Shown: positions 1-12,601, numbered from the stretch's first letter. The stretch is DNA of 64,000 nt from Physcomitrium patens (GCF_000002425.4 NC_037255.1:3954405-4018404), one strand, 5' to 3'. Numbers and translations are program-made. Notes: a model not told the origin generated them from the sequence alone.

Positions 1-96
1 CACCTCCGTCTCCGGGTCGTCGTCCTTCGTGATCTGACGCGACTCCACCCTCTTCTTCGATGCTCCGTTCCCGGGGCTGTCCTCCACCGACGCCAT
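1..96 (-). CDS. NUP50-like nucleoporin, second copy, 5' end only
   Basis: The minus strand reads ATG at 96-94 followed by 32 codons before the window edge. The peptide begins MASVEDSPGNGASKKRV and continues SRQITKDDDPETE, nearly the same as the first 31 residues of the complete gene at 26103. It differs by an Ala-to-Glu change after KKRV and lacks two Glu codons at the acidic run. In plant NUP50 the SKKR segment belongs to the N-terminal region that in animal Nup50 binds importin-alpha; that role is family knowledge. The gene is transcribed leftwards, divergent from the right-hand copy. Whether the rest of the gene is intact cannot be seen. Confidence 0.85.
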   Translation of the reverse strand, partial: MASVEDSPGNGASKKRVESRQITKDDDPETEV

Positions 97-136
97 TCTC
101 ACCACCCCCTCCATCGACCCCGCTTCACCCTGCACA

Positions 137-235
137 TCACTCCACCAATCTCAACCACCGCATTCGCATCCGCATCCGACCAACACGATCACATCTTTCC
201 ACTCCTACAAAGTCATGCCTCTGCATACTCCACAT
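137..235 (-). CDS. Upstream ORF, 32 codons, in left NUP50 leader
   Basis: An ATG at 235-233 opens a 32-residue frame (MWSMQRHDFVGVERCDRVGR then an Arg/Met-rich tail) ending at TGA 139-137, about 40 nt before the main start codon. The right-hand copy has the counterpart at 25811-26074, lengthened by three extra 17-codon repeats. Upstream ORFs this close to a start codon can reduce translation of the main frame; no such effect can be shown from sequence alone. The peptide itself matches nothing I recognise. Confidence 0.4.
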   Translation of the reverse strand: MWSMQRHDFVGVERCDRVGRMRMRMRWLRLVE

Positions 236-349
236 ACAACACCGCCACAACACCACAACCATTCATCAAAAATACCCATCGCTGCAGGACATTCACACAC
301 GCCGACACCACCATCTACCACCATTCCCAAAACCGCTTCAACCATCCAA

Positions 350-352
<3 letters not shown>

Positions 353-395
<43 letters not shown>
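353..395. repeat. (CT)n microsatellite in left NUP50 leader
   Basis: About 21 CT dinucleotides, read as GA on the transcribed strand. The same microsatellite occurs at 25650-25693 in the right copy. Pyrimidine or GA tracts are common in plant 5' leaders. Confidence 0.95.
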
Positions 396-398
<3 letters not shown>

Positions 399-557
399 CT
401 CTGCTTCTCTCCCGCACGTTGCCGATACGCGACATCCGACCCTACGCATTCTCCCCACCGTTTCAGCGATCCGGAAACAACTGTCCCGCATGAAACGATA
501 CGCGTATAGGAACCTGCAACTCATCCAACACGCTTGCGCTTGCCGGAATCTGGGCCT

Positions 558-698
558 CTACTTAACATCATCACTTGGCCGTCCTTCCAGTTTCCAACAT
601 ACGAAGCGCTGCCCGCGTGAAAGCCAACCTCGGACATGAAAACCTAACACCCACCCGAACCGATTCTCACGCCAAGAATCACGATGCCTTCCATGCAT
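558..698 (-). CDS. Upstream ORF, 46 codons, in left NUP50 leader
   Basis: The first ATG after the inferred 3' splice site opens a 46-residue frame beginning MHGRHRDSWRENRFGWVLG. It is identical in amino-acid sequence to the frame at 25346-25486 in the other copy. The surrounding DNA is also about 99% identical, so identity alone does not show selection. It is basic and Trp-rich and matches no family I know. Confidence 0.35.
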   Translation of the reverse strand: MHGRHRDSWRENRFGWVLGFHVRGWLSRGQRFVCWKLEGRPSDDVK

Positions 699-785
699 GA
701 CAACCTCACAAAGCACCACGGGACGCGGAGGTGGCGCGACCAAACAGATCTGCCACAACTGGGGACGGAGAGATCACTGCCTTGC

Positions 786-1760
786 CTGCGGAGGTCCAAA
801 TCACAATACTGGGATCTAGTAGGTTTCTTCTCTTCGCTGTAGCTGAGAGTGGGGAGTGGCCATGACAGATCGCTGTACTTCCGCATCGAATTGCTGAGCA
901 CGATACTTTGTACCACATCTTGCAGATTGATTCCAGGTCGGCATCGCTTCGGGACCCCTTTACCACGGCCATTCTCTATCCTCGTGCGCGGGGGCCAGGG
1001 GAGGACCCCAAATTTGAATCTTTCCAAAATTTCACATGGTGTGATCAAATTTCCACCTACGCTTACTGTGATTTCTAACCTAAGCCTGCTGAAACGCAGC
1101 AACGAAACAGTCATGCAATTCCACAGCGGGAGTAGTGATAGGTAAAGAAGGACTGATACCTTTCTCTGGCAGAACCCAAAAGAGCTGTCACCAAATGGCA
1201 CCCACAACGACCCAGCAGATCCGGAGATTCATATAAAATTGCAGCGCTGTAGAATGTGAAGGCGCGAGGAAGCGAGAGAAAGGGAGGGAGAAAGAGAAAG
1301 AGAGCACACAGTAACTCTATCCGGCGTTCAGTTGGAAAGCAAGAGTTGCGAGCTGCGCCGCCTTAGAGCTGCAAGCTAAGCCGCGCTTGGCGCTCCTCCT
1401 TCTCCTCCACCTCCTGCTCGTTACTCGTTACTTCCCCGTCGTTGTGCTTCCTCTTCCTCTCCCTCTCCTCCAGACGCTGCGCATCCCACTTTGTAAGCTC
1501 GCAAGGTTAGGTCACGCATGGCGATCCTTGTCATGCTGGTGTCTCCCTGTCTCGGTGTGTGTCTCGTCGGATATCCCAAGACTGGCCCTCGGAAATTTTA
1601 AACTACGCCACGCCTGGGGCCGGTTCTCGCCGCACCTCGTTCCCCGGCACATTGCTTCACTGCCCATCTCTCACAAGCTTGGCAAGAGGCTCCACCATAA
1701 CAAACGATCCATCAAACGAATGAAGGAAGGAAAGGAGGAATATGCCATTTGTGTTTAATA
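786..1760 (-). promoter_or_regulatory. Promoter, first exon and leader intron of left NUP50-like copy
   Basis: GC content stays high to about 1750 and then drops abruptly. On the minus strand a plausible leader intron runs from GTATCAG (5' site at 1159) to CCGCAG (3' site at 786-787), about 374 nt. Upstream lies a CT-rich stretch (minus strand, 1265-1305) typical of plant leaders. A TATAAA motif at 1232-1237 reads on the plus strand, so a rightward promoter is also possible. None of this matches the region upstream of 25230, although the two leaders match. The forward and reverse frames here are not convincing genes. Confidence 0.4.
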
Positions 1761-1800
1761 TATAACCCATTTCAGATCAATTCCATTGCAATATTTCTAG

Positions 1801-2002
1801 GGGGAATGTTTAATAGACCCAACATTTTACTAAATTAACCCATCTATCCTAACCATCATGCAAAAAACAAAACAATACCTAGATTCATGTCTCCACTATT
1901 GGATCCAAAATGAATGAAAACCAACCATATTCATCATAATTATCATATTATTTATCATGATAGATTAGTTTAGTAAAAACATGGGTCTCTATAACATTCT
2001 CC
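1801..2002. mobile_element. MITE, copy 1
   Basis: The two ends are imperfect inverted repeats of about 45 nt. The left end starts GGGGAATGTTTAATAGACCC and contains TTTACTAAATTAACCCAT. The right end, reverse-complemented, starts GGAGAATGTTATAGAGACCC and contains TTTACTAAACTAAT. There is no coding capacity. A second copy lies at 23983-24174 in the same orientation, with matching interior (CTCCA..A.TGGATCCA and TGAAAACCAA). This is a non-autonomous DNA-transposon-like element; the superfamily cannot be set because the target duplication is unclear. Confidence 0.7.
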
Positions 2003-2589
2003 TATTTTTGTTAGATTTCAATTTTAAATTTATGTTATTGTTATGCAACATTTATGACACATTTATTTTATAAATTTTATTTTGAAAAAGACTTAATTAT
2101 TGCAAATATAGACATTTTTTAATTTCTTGGTTATTTAGTTTATCTAATAAATGCATGTGTTTCTGAAAGTGGTAAGACAATTATAAAAATTAGTATTTTT
2201 CGTATTTATTGAAATTTAAGCATGTCCAAAAATTTACATTCTATAATTAGAACAACACTTTTAAATTTAAAACATGTATCAAAAATAATAGAGTATATAA
2301 TTCAAAGTTGTAGACACATATGTAAAAACATTCTTTTTTTAATCATTTTTATTAAATTAATATTACTCTTGTACAATATATATATATAATTAGTTTGATT
2401 TGATTTTTAATCATCTACTACTTGGAAGGAATGAATCACTACTTTTTAAGAAATTTTATTTCAAAATTAATTATGTAAATATATACATGCCTATATGCAA
2501 ACAAATATGATATTTTATAATTATTATTTTTCAATTAAATTATTCTTTTCATTCTCTCTTTGGATATCTAAATTCATTTTTAGAAGAAC

Positions 2590-2620
<31 letters not shown>

Positions 2621-3142
2621 CATTTATAATCACAAATATAATAGAAATGTAACTCTAAAATACTTTTAAATAAGTAAATAAATCTGCTAAAAAGATCCAA
2701 ATAAAAATAAATGAAAAATAAAAGATTTATTTTTCTAACATATATCATATATGCACTTTGAAAAGAGGTTTTTTAAATTTTGAATTTAAAAAAGCATTTC
2801 TTTCATAAGAACTTTGCATGCATATATATTCATATAAAATAAAAATAAATAAAAATTCAAAAAGTTGCATCCAACAAGGAGTTTACTTTATAAAGAATTG
2901 TAATTTTCAATTACAATTTCAAAATAGAAGATCACTTAGGTTTTTTTAATAGCTTATATGCAAGAATTAGACAATGGTTATTTTTTGAGCATATGATAAA
3001 AGTTATAATGTTCATCTTTGTCTTACATATGAGAACATGGATTGCAAAATATAGAAATAAAAAAGTGAATCTTCAAATGCACTATACATGAATTAAATAT
3101 GTGGTTGATATATTCTTGATTTGAATTATTAAGTCTAAAATA

Positions 3143-3182
<40 letters not shown>

Positions 3183-4905
3183 TAGAATTTTGATAAATTT
3201 GTAATTTGTTTCTTTTCAATAATAAACCTTCTTTGATAGTTTATTGATACCATAATTTAGTAGATGTATATTATTTCAACTAGACAAAGTAATTTGATTT
3301 GTTTTAAAGCCAACAATTTGTTTTTAATCTTTGACAGTAAACATGTTTATAGTAGCTAATTTTGAATTTTAATTTATAGATTACATCAACATTATCTATC
3401 TGAAGTATAATTTTTAGATCATTCTGAAATAGTTTTTTTTATAATAATTGAGTATTTTATTTTAAAAAATATTTTACATAAAAAAATTATATTTTTAATA
3501 CGTATTATTAAATTCTTATTGTGTACTACTTTGTGAACTATTTTTTTAATATTTTTTTAAGTCACAATTGTTTATGGTTATAAAAAATTTAAAAATCTAT
3601 GGAGTTTGTTTAGATTCATAAATATTAAGCCCTTTATATTTCTTTTATTATGTATATTTTTTAAATAAAAGTTTATGGAATATTTTTTATATTACTTAAC
3701 TATATAAATATAAATAGAAGTATATTGAAACTTATTTAAGAAGTAATATTTTTCTCAACAAATATCAAAGAAGTTTTTTTAGAAACAAATTAGATCTTTA
3801 AGTTCTTTTGATTATACTATTTCTCTAATAAAACTTGTATTTAAAATTTCTTACTTTTAAGAAATTACATTAGAAGAAACATATAACATGGATGCTTATA
3901 TTGCAATTTCTAAAGTTGTAAGAAAGCTTCTACAAAGCTTTCTTTAGTCGCTATTATATAAAGAGGTAAGATTAGAGCTATTTTTAATTATACAAAAACC
4001 CTTCTTATATTACGAGCTTAGTTCAAGTCTTTGTAGTTTCTTAATCTTTAGCAATTACCAATTTAGTTCTTGTTTATTTTATATTCATATCTTCTTTTCT
4101 TACTTATTCATGTTTTTAATGACATATGAGTCTATTGTCTTTTTAAGGTTTTTTAAAGATTCAAACTAATGTGGATAATTTTTGCAAGAATATTAATAAA
4201 ATTCATTTATTCAAATCAATGGATAATTTTACATTTATGCATATATTAGTTAACATTGATATATGGTTATAATTACAAAATCATCTAAATTTAGACCATT
4301 TAAGTGCTTCATTTGGTAGTTTTGCAAAAGACAATTTTTGAGTCGAATTTGTAGGCTTCTAATTATTTATGTTTGTCATAGACTTCTGTAAGATGATTCT
4401 TGAATTTATTTCTCAATGACTGATACCATCTTACTGTTAATGATTAATCATTAGTTTTGATGGATGTTATTGATAAAAAGTAGAAATAAGTTCCAACACA
4501 TTTGCTAGATTGTCACATGGCTCTTTTGTACATTCATTTAAACTATATCTATGCTAATGTATGAGATATTCCAATTTGTTTTGGCACTGCCTTAAATGCA
4601 AGATTTCTTCTACTTTAAACATTTGGTTACTATTTATCTCAATTCAACGTGGTAGTAATTGTTTGTTTATTTTTATTATTTTTATTTTTTTGCTATATAT
4701 TATTTTGTATAAAGCTAAATAAAAAAACATATGGAATACATGATGGATAGTCATTGATAGTAGTTTTAATGCTCATCTTTATTTAATTCTAAATTCTCTT
4801 TAAAAATTAATTGAATAAGAAAAATATCAGTTTAAGAGAATTATTTGAAAAATATTCAATAAGAGGTTGCAAATTCTAAAAGAAATAGATATTATATATA
4901 ATTCT
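2003..4905. other. AT-rich intergenic DNA, no gene seen
   Basis: Very AT-rich with TA microsatellites at about 2591-2615 and 3151-3179. No frame above background and no recognisable element end. It may hold completely decayed transposon sequence. Confidence 0.7.
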
Positions 4906-7900
4906 TTAAATTTTACACTCAATAATAGTTTTTACATTTTTAAAATGTATATGAAATTTTTTATTTGAAATAATATAATTTGAATATTTTACTTGAATTT
5001 TGTAAAAGACACATTTATGTATCTTAGCATATAACCTTACATATCTAAGTTTTTGTAGTATAAGACAAATATGTTGTTTATATGCCTTTGTGAGGGTAAA
5101 TTTCTCGCTCACCCCAATTTACAAGATGGCCTCAATTAAGAGTTGCTTGTAATTGGTAGTGTGAAGTAGAAGTGGCAATAAACAAGAACAAAAGAAGAAC
5201 AACACAAAACAAGTGAAACAAGTGTAATCCAACAATTGTATACTACAAAACTAGTCACATTTTGTTCACTAGATTTTCACCCAGAAAAAAATAAAAGTAA
5301 AAAGTAAAAATTATATTTTTAGATAGATAATTTTTTATCTTTTGAACAACATAAAAATCATATAATTTCAAGTTATTATGAGTAATTTTTGATAGATTAA
5401 ATATAAAATGTAAATAATAGAAAAGTTAAGTGAATAATTTTTACCTCAAGATTAACTCGCTTAAGAAGTCAAGAGTTTGAGCCTCACCAAGCTTCAAAAG
5501 TAGTGTATATTGGTTGTTTAAAGAGGCCTTAAGGCCTTAGTCTTATCTTCCGACCTATATCCAAGGTGCTACAACCTATATGGGGATTCTGCACCTCTCT
5601 TCATACTAACTGCTGGTCCTCCTATTTTCTACTAGTAAAACAATATTTTTTGCATTTTTGACTCACCAAGGTCTTCGAAAATATCCAATTAGCCTAGAAA
5701 CCTTGTATAGTCTTCAAATCTTGCTTCATTTCTTCATAATAGCTCTCAAGGTGGTAAAACTCAATTTTATCAAGGTCTTGAAATTTTCTCTAAAAATTCA
5801 TAAAAAATCCTAAATAAATTCTAAATAAATTCCAAAAAATCCTATAATATTTCTATGATGCTAATATCCATATAAGTCTGTGTTTTTCCTTCTTGGTGAT
5901 CATTTATAGTAATAAAATCAATTTAAATCCACTAAAAATCTTATTTTTTATATAATTAACTAAAAAGACATGAAGTTCTTTTTCATGCTTCTTCTAACCA
6001 CTAACTAATCATTGATAGGATTTTATAAGTAATACATGTAGATAGGAAGCCAATGAAGACATTGGTCTCAATTACTAATCATTAATACTCAATAATAAGT
6101 AGAAATACTACACCAACTAAGATACTTGCCTCTAAGACTTATTAAGACTCCATTTTTGTAAATTTTTCTTCTAATAAGACTTTTATACTTATAAATAATT
6201 CTAAATTCTAATAAATATTTTAATAGTCAAAAAGACTCTCTAAATTTAATTTTTATCTCATTAAATGACTCAATATTATATTTTTAATCAATCTACTTAT
6301 TAAGATCCATTGATGGAACTAACAACATTCATATTCTTAAAATAAATTAGATTTTTTTCTAAATGATACATAATAGAATTATTTAGAAATTTTAAAAAAA
6401 TATTTTTTATTAAATATAGAAAATAAAATAAATATTTGTAAGTCAAAAAGGCATAGCATTATATTTGAAATTACTATATCTAATCTAAAACATAGTCTTT
6501 TATTTATTTTTTTTATAAATTTATGTATTAATTTATAGATTCATGTAGATATATTTTAGTATAGACTTTAGCTTTATTTAGTTGATCAATAAGTTCCAAT
6601 ATTAAAAACTAAGAGTGACATTTTTTGATAGTCAATTTATTAAGTCCACAATATTTTTTATAGATTAATAAAGTTTCATTTATTTTCTTTACAAAGAAGA
6701 TTGGTGCACTTGCAAGAAATTTTGAATATTGGATAAAATTCTTTGAAAGACTTTTATTAATTAAATTATTCAAAGAAAAAAAAATGTTTTGTGATAAGTT
6801 ATAAATTAGTACAAATAATGGTTGAGCTTCTTCTTGAAGATCAACTATACAATCCTAAGATTCATATTTTAGTAATAAATCAATATTTTTTTTCAAATAC
6901 ATCTTGATATTCTTTATATAACTCTAAGAGTCTATTATAACTCTTATTTGAATAAAGACTTGTTATTCTAAAAATGATAGATGTATTTTCATCTTTTGTA
7001 ACATGTAGTGGTGTCTTGGTTTTTAGAAATAAAAGTTGAGATAATTTGTTGTTATCAGAATTAAATCTTAAAATATCTTATGGTAATTTAAACCAAAAAA
7101 ACAAAATACCATTGGATTTGAAAGACATTGAATGATTTTATACATAATTTTAGATCCATTAATGCTACTTTTAGTACATTGATTTTTTTCTATAACATCT
7201 CCAAATATAAGTGATTGTTTATCAATAATTTCTACTAGAGTAAGTCGAATATTCTATAAAAGTATCAATTTTTTTTATAATACAAAGTTTTTATCTATAA
7301 AATAAAATGAGGCTTTAATATCTAAAAATAATTAAGCTGAAAATTTTGTTATTTGAGATTGTAAAAATGATAGAAGATTTAAAATAAGATGTAGTATTTA
7401 GTGGTAGCATAAAACTTTTATTTAATGGTCTGGAGTTGTTCAAGTGCAAGGTTTTTATTGCAATTGAATGTCTTTGTTTTATAACTTTTTTATGTTTTAT
7501 TTTACGTTCTTAATTATAAATTTTGTTGATGTGATGCAACAATCTTGTACCTTATGACTTATTTTCTTACAATATAAATATAAGTTTTTATAACTATATG
7601 TGTCTTTTTTTCTATTGTCAACAAATTGACCTTAATTGTATTAATTTGCATAGGTTTTAAGAAAAAAATTAGTACTAAAAGAAAAAAAAAATTAAAAGTT
7701 GATAATTTAAAATTTTTAAAATACAATAAGAAAAAAAAAATAATCCATTTTCATCTAAAATCAAAACAAGTATAACAAATTATAGCTCTTATCAAAATAT
7801 CAAGGACATGAACTATGATAAAATTCTAAAAATGACAATACATTCTAATATTACCAAAAGAAAAAAATATATATAACTAAAAGATAGATATAGAATTATA

Positions 7901-8060
7901 AAAAAAAAATGGCTATTGCCATATGCAAAAAGACTAAAAAATATTCAAGCAAAATACACCACAAAAAAGATGTTTGAGGGAATAAAAAAAAAAACATCAC
8001 TTTTGCCTCTAAAATACTATTTATTAAAGAACTATATAGTAATGTTCTACAAGCTATATC
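4906..8060 (-). mobile_element. Ty3/gypsy fossil R2, minus strand, heavily decayed
   Basis: Minus-strand similarity to the A-type elements of this window: part of reverse transcriptase at 4906-5112 (LQKLRYVRLYAKIHKCVF), more reverse transcriptase and the protease side at about 6430-7400, a gag zinc-knuckle trace near 7520-7590, and the end of an LTR at about 7800-8060 (reverse complement of the TTGGCAATAGCCAT box). The LTR resumes at 20194 after element A1. About 1.3 kb of unrelated sequence (5113-6430) sits inside its reverse transcriptase. Many breaks; the oldest layer of this nest. Confidence 0.7.
5113..6430. other. About 1.3 kb of foreign sequence inside fossil R2
   Basis: This sequence separates two parts of R2 reverse transcriptase. 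It is less AT-rich around 5450-5800 and has no reading frame. Near its left end, the minus strand reads TTGGGGTGAGCGAGAAATTT. I see neither clear terminal repeats nor similarity to anything else in the window. It could be a solo LTR or a short non-coding transposon. Confidence 0.4.
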
Positions 8061-8621
8061 TGTCACGGACATAATCATATAAGCTACTAATTACATATAG
8101 AAAAAGATAGAAATAAGTAAAAGTAGATAAAAGTAAATAAATTCTATAGTATTTAATATGAAAGCTTCCTAGAAGCTTCATAGACACTGCTTTGACTTCA
8201 TAGGTGTCTTTAATTGACTTTTTGGATTAGAAACGTGGTCAACAAGTTGGCCATGTACCACACATGTTGTTAGCTTGAAGATTAAGCTAACTATGTGGCC
8301 CACACGTAGAAGAACTTGCCTTGTAAGTCAAGGCATGTGTCCTACAAAGTCAACACATATTGGAGGTCCTATAGAACGTCGCCACGTAGCCTCTAGTTAG
8401 ATAGTATATATAGAGACAAGAATGAAGGCTTCTTCACTCTTCTCAACTCCTTTCTTGCTTCTAGTCTAGTTTCAAGGGTCTCTAGTTTTCTTGTCTTTTG
8501 GCAATAGCCATTCCAGTTTCTCTTTCAATATATATCCTTGCTTATATATATTTTGTTACCTTTCTTTGAGTGAAGGCTCACTTGTCTGAATTATTTTTTC
8601 ATCGAGTTCTTGTCCTTGACA
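8061..8621 (+). repeat. 5' LTR of A1
   Basis: Starts TGTCACGGAC and ends TTGACA. It contains a TATATATAGAGACAAGA promoter-like box near 8405-8420 and a CTTCTTCACTCTT box conserved in every LTR subfamily here. Confidence 0.93.
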
Positions 8622-8642
8622 GATTGACAAGAGTACACCTAC

Positions 8643-8748
8643 AATATCAGAGCTTTGTCTAATCTTGATTAAGAGTGGATTACCCCTTTTTCTTGATAAG
8701 ATATAAGCATATTAGAAGTTGCGGATTACCCTCTTCTGAACTGATATT
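8643..8748 (+). promoter_or_regulatory. Leader hairpin with primer-binding motif, A1
   Basis: AATATCAG at 8643-8650, within AATATCAGAGC, is complementary to CTGATATT at 8741-8748. Between them are two copies of a GGATTACCC box (near 8676 and 8722). TATCAGAGC is the core of the plant tRNA-iMet primer-binding site. Related units occur in all element lineages of the window. Confidence 0.7.
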
Positions 8749-11700
8749 GTCCTTAGTATTTTCTTTATTCTCAAGTCCTCTCTTCTATTTGTCTTGAGTG
8801 ATATTAAACATCTTCTCTCTTCTAAGTGTTATGATGGCAGAACTTGTTGAAATGAAGAGTGCAATGGCACAAATGCAAGAGCAATTGAGGGAGTTAATGC
8901 TTGCAATGCATCAACTCAATTTACCACCATAAGGAGCAACAAGATTGGCAGGAAGTGAAGATATAAAAATGGTTGGAGCTGCTTCAACATCTGCACCAAA
9001 CCATGTCCTTTTTCCTATGATGGAACGCCCTTCAAATGTTAGAGAACCAAGAATTGCCCTACTCGAGAAGTTTAATGGCACCAGATCCAAGTTTCGAGGA
9101 TTTATCAATCAAGTGCAACTTGTGATTGAACTTCAAGTCCAAAGCTATCTGACTCCAAGATCGCAAGTTAGATTCATCGGTACACTTCTTTCAGGTTCAG
9201 CACTATCGTGGTTTTCATCTTTTCTTGAATGACGAGATCCAATATTGGATAATCTAGAGGCTTTTTTGGTAGAGTTTCGATCCATGTATGGAGAACATGA
9301 TGCAATTCGTGTTGCAACCAATAAGATCCGTATTTTATGACAAGGCAATCGATCAGTAACGTTACACGCTTTATAATTTTGACAACTTGCAACTGATATC
9401 AAGTGGGATGATGCTGCACTTATTAGCCAATTTTTCTATGGATTATAATATGAGGTAAAAAAATTAATGCTCAACTTACTTAATCCTCAAACATTGAGTC
9501 AAGCAATTGATTTTGCTGTGAAGTGCGACAATCACCTTTTTGAATTTCGATCTGAGAACCGTACAAGTGGACCTCAACGTTACTATAATTCAATGGCAAC
9601 ACCAACACCTCTTCAACACATACATTCGAAAGTAGAGGATATGTAAATTGATGCATACGTTTCAAACCTCTTACTGAGTAAGAAAATACTCGTCGTCGTC
9701 AAGAAAGATTATGTTTATATTGTGGAGAACCAAAGCACACTGCTCAACATTGTTCAAAGAAACGACGCAATTACAAAATGAAGAGTATGGCTATGAAAGA
9801 AGACAACATGTCAGAAAACGAGTTTGTCCAACTACAATAGGGACCGTGCGGTTGGAACCTTGCACAACATCTAGTAAAGGTCCTATTCTCTCCTCAGAGC
9901 CCTCTTCTTGTTTTATATTTAATGTTATTTTAGGACCTAAACATTACAAAGTCTCTGCCTTGTTAGATTCAGGAGCCTCAGTGTATTTTTTAGATGAAGA
10001 ACTTACTAAAAGACATAGCATATCTTTAGTAAAGAAAACTAAACCTGTTCATGTAGAAGTCATAGATGGTCGTCCATTGTCTTCTGGAGATATTATTCAT
10101 GAAACCCTTCCTATAGAAGTAATAATCAATGGTCATAATAGTTTTGTAGTATTTAATATCATTAGATCTCCCTCTAATCCAGTCATTTTAGGTTTATCAT
10201 TGTTAGAAAAATACAACCCTCAAATAGATTGGATTTCTCGAACTCTTATTTTCTCTAAAAGTATAATTAATAGTGTAATTAATCAAGTAGAGAGTCATAA
10301 GTCCAATTCAATTAAACTCCTATTTATAGGTGTAAAAGCTTTCTTACATGCTCCTATGAAAGAATCACCATATATTATTTATGCCACACCCGTTTCTACT
10401 AGTGAAAAGACTTCAAGTGGCATTCCAAGCCAATATCAAGAATTTCAAGATGTATTTGAAAAAAAGAATGCGGATACACTCCCGGAACATCATCTCTATG
10501 ATTGCTCAATTGACCTTCAAAAAGGAGCACAACCGCCATTCGGACCAGTCTACAGTTTATCGCAAAATGAGTTGGCTGAACTCAAGGAGTGTATTGAAGA
10601 AAATCTAGCTAAGAATTTCATACGCCATTCTAAATCTTCGACAAGAGCTCCAATTCTATTTGTGAAGAAAAGAGATAGATCATTGCGGATGTGTGTTGAT
10701 TATCAAGGACTCAACAAGATTACCATCAAAAACAGGTATCCACTACCTTTAATATCTGGACTTCTTGATCAGTTGAATCAAGCTAACATCTATACAAAAA
10801 TAGATCTTCGGGGAGCATACAATCTAGTACACATCATAGAAGGAGATGAATGGAAGACTGCGTTTCGAACTAGGTATGGACATTTTGAATACAACATCAT
10901 GCCTTTTGGACTTACAAATGCACCAGCAACTTTTCAACATCTAATGAATGATGTTTTTTGAGAGTTTTTGGACGATTTTGTGGTATGTTATCTAGACGAC
11001 ATCTTGATCTATTCTAAGAATCCAAAAGAACATGAACTTCATGTTCATCGTGTGTTACAAAAATTAAGAGATGCAAGACTCTATGCCAAGATAGAAAAGT
11101 GTGTATTCCACACTACTCAAGTCGATTTCTTAGGTTACATCATTTCAAATGATGGACTTATGATGGATCCTAAGAAAGTTCAAACTATTATGCATTGGAA
11201 GATTCCAAAAACGGTAAGAGATATCCAATGTTTTTAGAGATTTGCCAACTACTTAAGCAAGTCCAATTAAGTATGTCTTGAGACCCTCTTGTTCATGATA
11301 TCAAGAATAATTCTTCTAAATCTCATGATCCCTCTAAATTTGAATTCAAGAACAACCTACTCTATTTCGAAGGACGCCTATATGTTCCAGAAGGAAAAGC
11401 ATGTTTACGTATTTTTCAAGCTCGTCACGACTTCCTAACAGCAAGATATTTTGGATATAATAAGACTTTAGAGCCGATATCTAGGGATTTTTGGTGGCTT
11501 CAAATGTGGAAGGCAGTTAAAGATTTTGTACAATCATGTGATGTTTGCTCAAGATCGAAAACTCCTAATCATCGACCTTTTGGACTTCTTTAGCCATTAT
11601 CCATTCCAGAACAACCATGGTCTTCTGTTTCTATGGACTTCATCACGGATCTTCCAATCTCAGGTTCTTATGACTCTATATTCGTGATAGTAGAACATTT

Positions 11701-11912
11701 TACCAAGATGGCACATTTTGTACCATGTACAAAATCTATCATAGGTGAAGAAACAACTAAGCTCTTTCTTGACAATATCTCTCGCTATCATGCATTACCC
11801 AAGGATATTATATCAAATAGGGGAACTCAATTTGTATCAAGATTTTGGCAGACTCTTTTCAAGATTCTAAAAGTAGATATAAAACTATCGTCAACATTCC
11901 ATCCTCAAACTT

Positions 11913-12473
11913 TGTCACGGCCATAATCATGTAAGCTAATAATTACATATAGGAATAGGTAGAAGTAAGTAAAAGTAGATAAAAGTAAGTTAATTCTATA
12001 ATATTTAATATAAAAGCTTCCTAGAAACTTCCTAGACACTGCTTTGACTTCATAGGTGTCTTTAATTGACTTTTTGGATTAGAAACGTGGTCAACAAGTT
12101 GGCCATGTGCCACACATGTTGTTAGCTTGAAGATTAAGCTAACTATGTGGCCCACACGTAGAAAAACTTGCCTTGTAAGTCAAGGCATGTGTCCTACAAA
12201 ATCAACACATATTGGAGGTCCTATAGAACGTCGCCACGTAGCCCCTAGTTAGATAGTATATATAGAGACAAGAGTGAAGGCTTCTTCACTCTTGTCAACT
12301 CCTTTCTTGCTTCTAGTCTAGTTTCAAGGGTCTCTAGTTTTCTTGTCTTTTGGCAATAGCCATTCTAGTTTCTCTTTTCAATATACATACTTATTATTCA
12401 TATTTTGTTACTTTTCTTTGAGTGAAGGCTTACTTGTCTGAACTGTTTTTTCATCGAATTCTTGTCCTTGATA
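11913..12473 (+). repeat. 5' LTR of A2
   Basis: About 561 bp, nearly identical to 17743-18302. The TATATATAGAGACAAGAG box near 12255-12272 is a candidate promoter. Confidence 0.93.
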
Positions 12474-12493
12474 GATTGACAAGAGTACACTTA

Positions 12494-12601
12494 CAATATG
12501 AGAGCTTTGTTTTTTCTTGAGTAAGAGTGGATTACCCCTTTCTCTTGACAAGACATAAGCGTATTAGAAGTTTGCGGATTACCCACTTCTAAACTGATAT
12601 T
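12494..12601 (+). promoter_or_regulatory. Leader hairpin with primer-binding motif, A2
   Basis: AATATGAGAGC starts at 12494 and pairs with CTGATATT at 12594-12601, with GGATTACCC boxes inside. It lies about 20 nt downstream of the LTR end, like the units in A1, B1 and B2. Confidence 0.65.

Larger units (their letters stand above)
97..785 (-). other. 5' leader (exon 2) of the left NUP50-like copy
   Basis: This is the reverse complement of 25259-26102 with very high identity: about 97% by eye next to the start codon, and only about two differences across 405-785. It contains one unit of the 51-bp repeat that is present four times in the right copy, and a CT microsatellite at 353-395. The upstream end coincides with CCGCAG|GC on the minus strand, a plausible 3' splice site at 786-787. 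The leader therefore probably starts with a spliced junction. Length and splice assignment are inferred; the homology is seen directly. Confidence 0.65.

Noticed and set aside
60-524. Frames across the CT microsatellite and leader of the left NUP50 copy
   Set aside because: Shadows of the minus-strand leader; Leu/Ser repeats come from the microsatellite.
849-1758. Plus-strand frames of about 98 and 123 codons left of the MITE
   Set aside because: No conserved motifs; GC-rich promoter DNA gives long chance frames.
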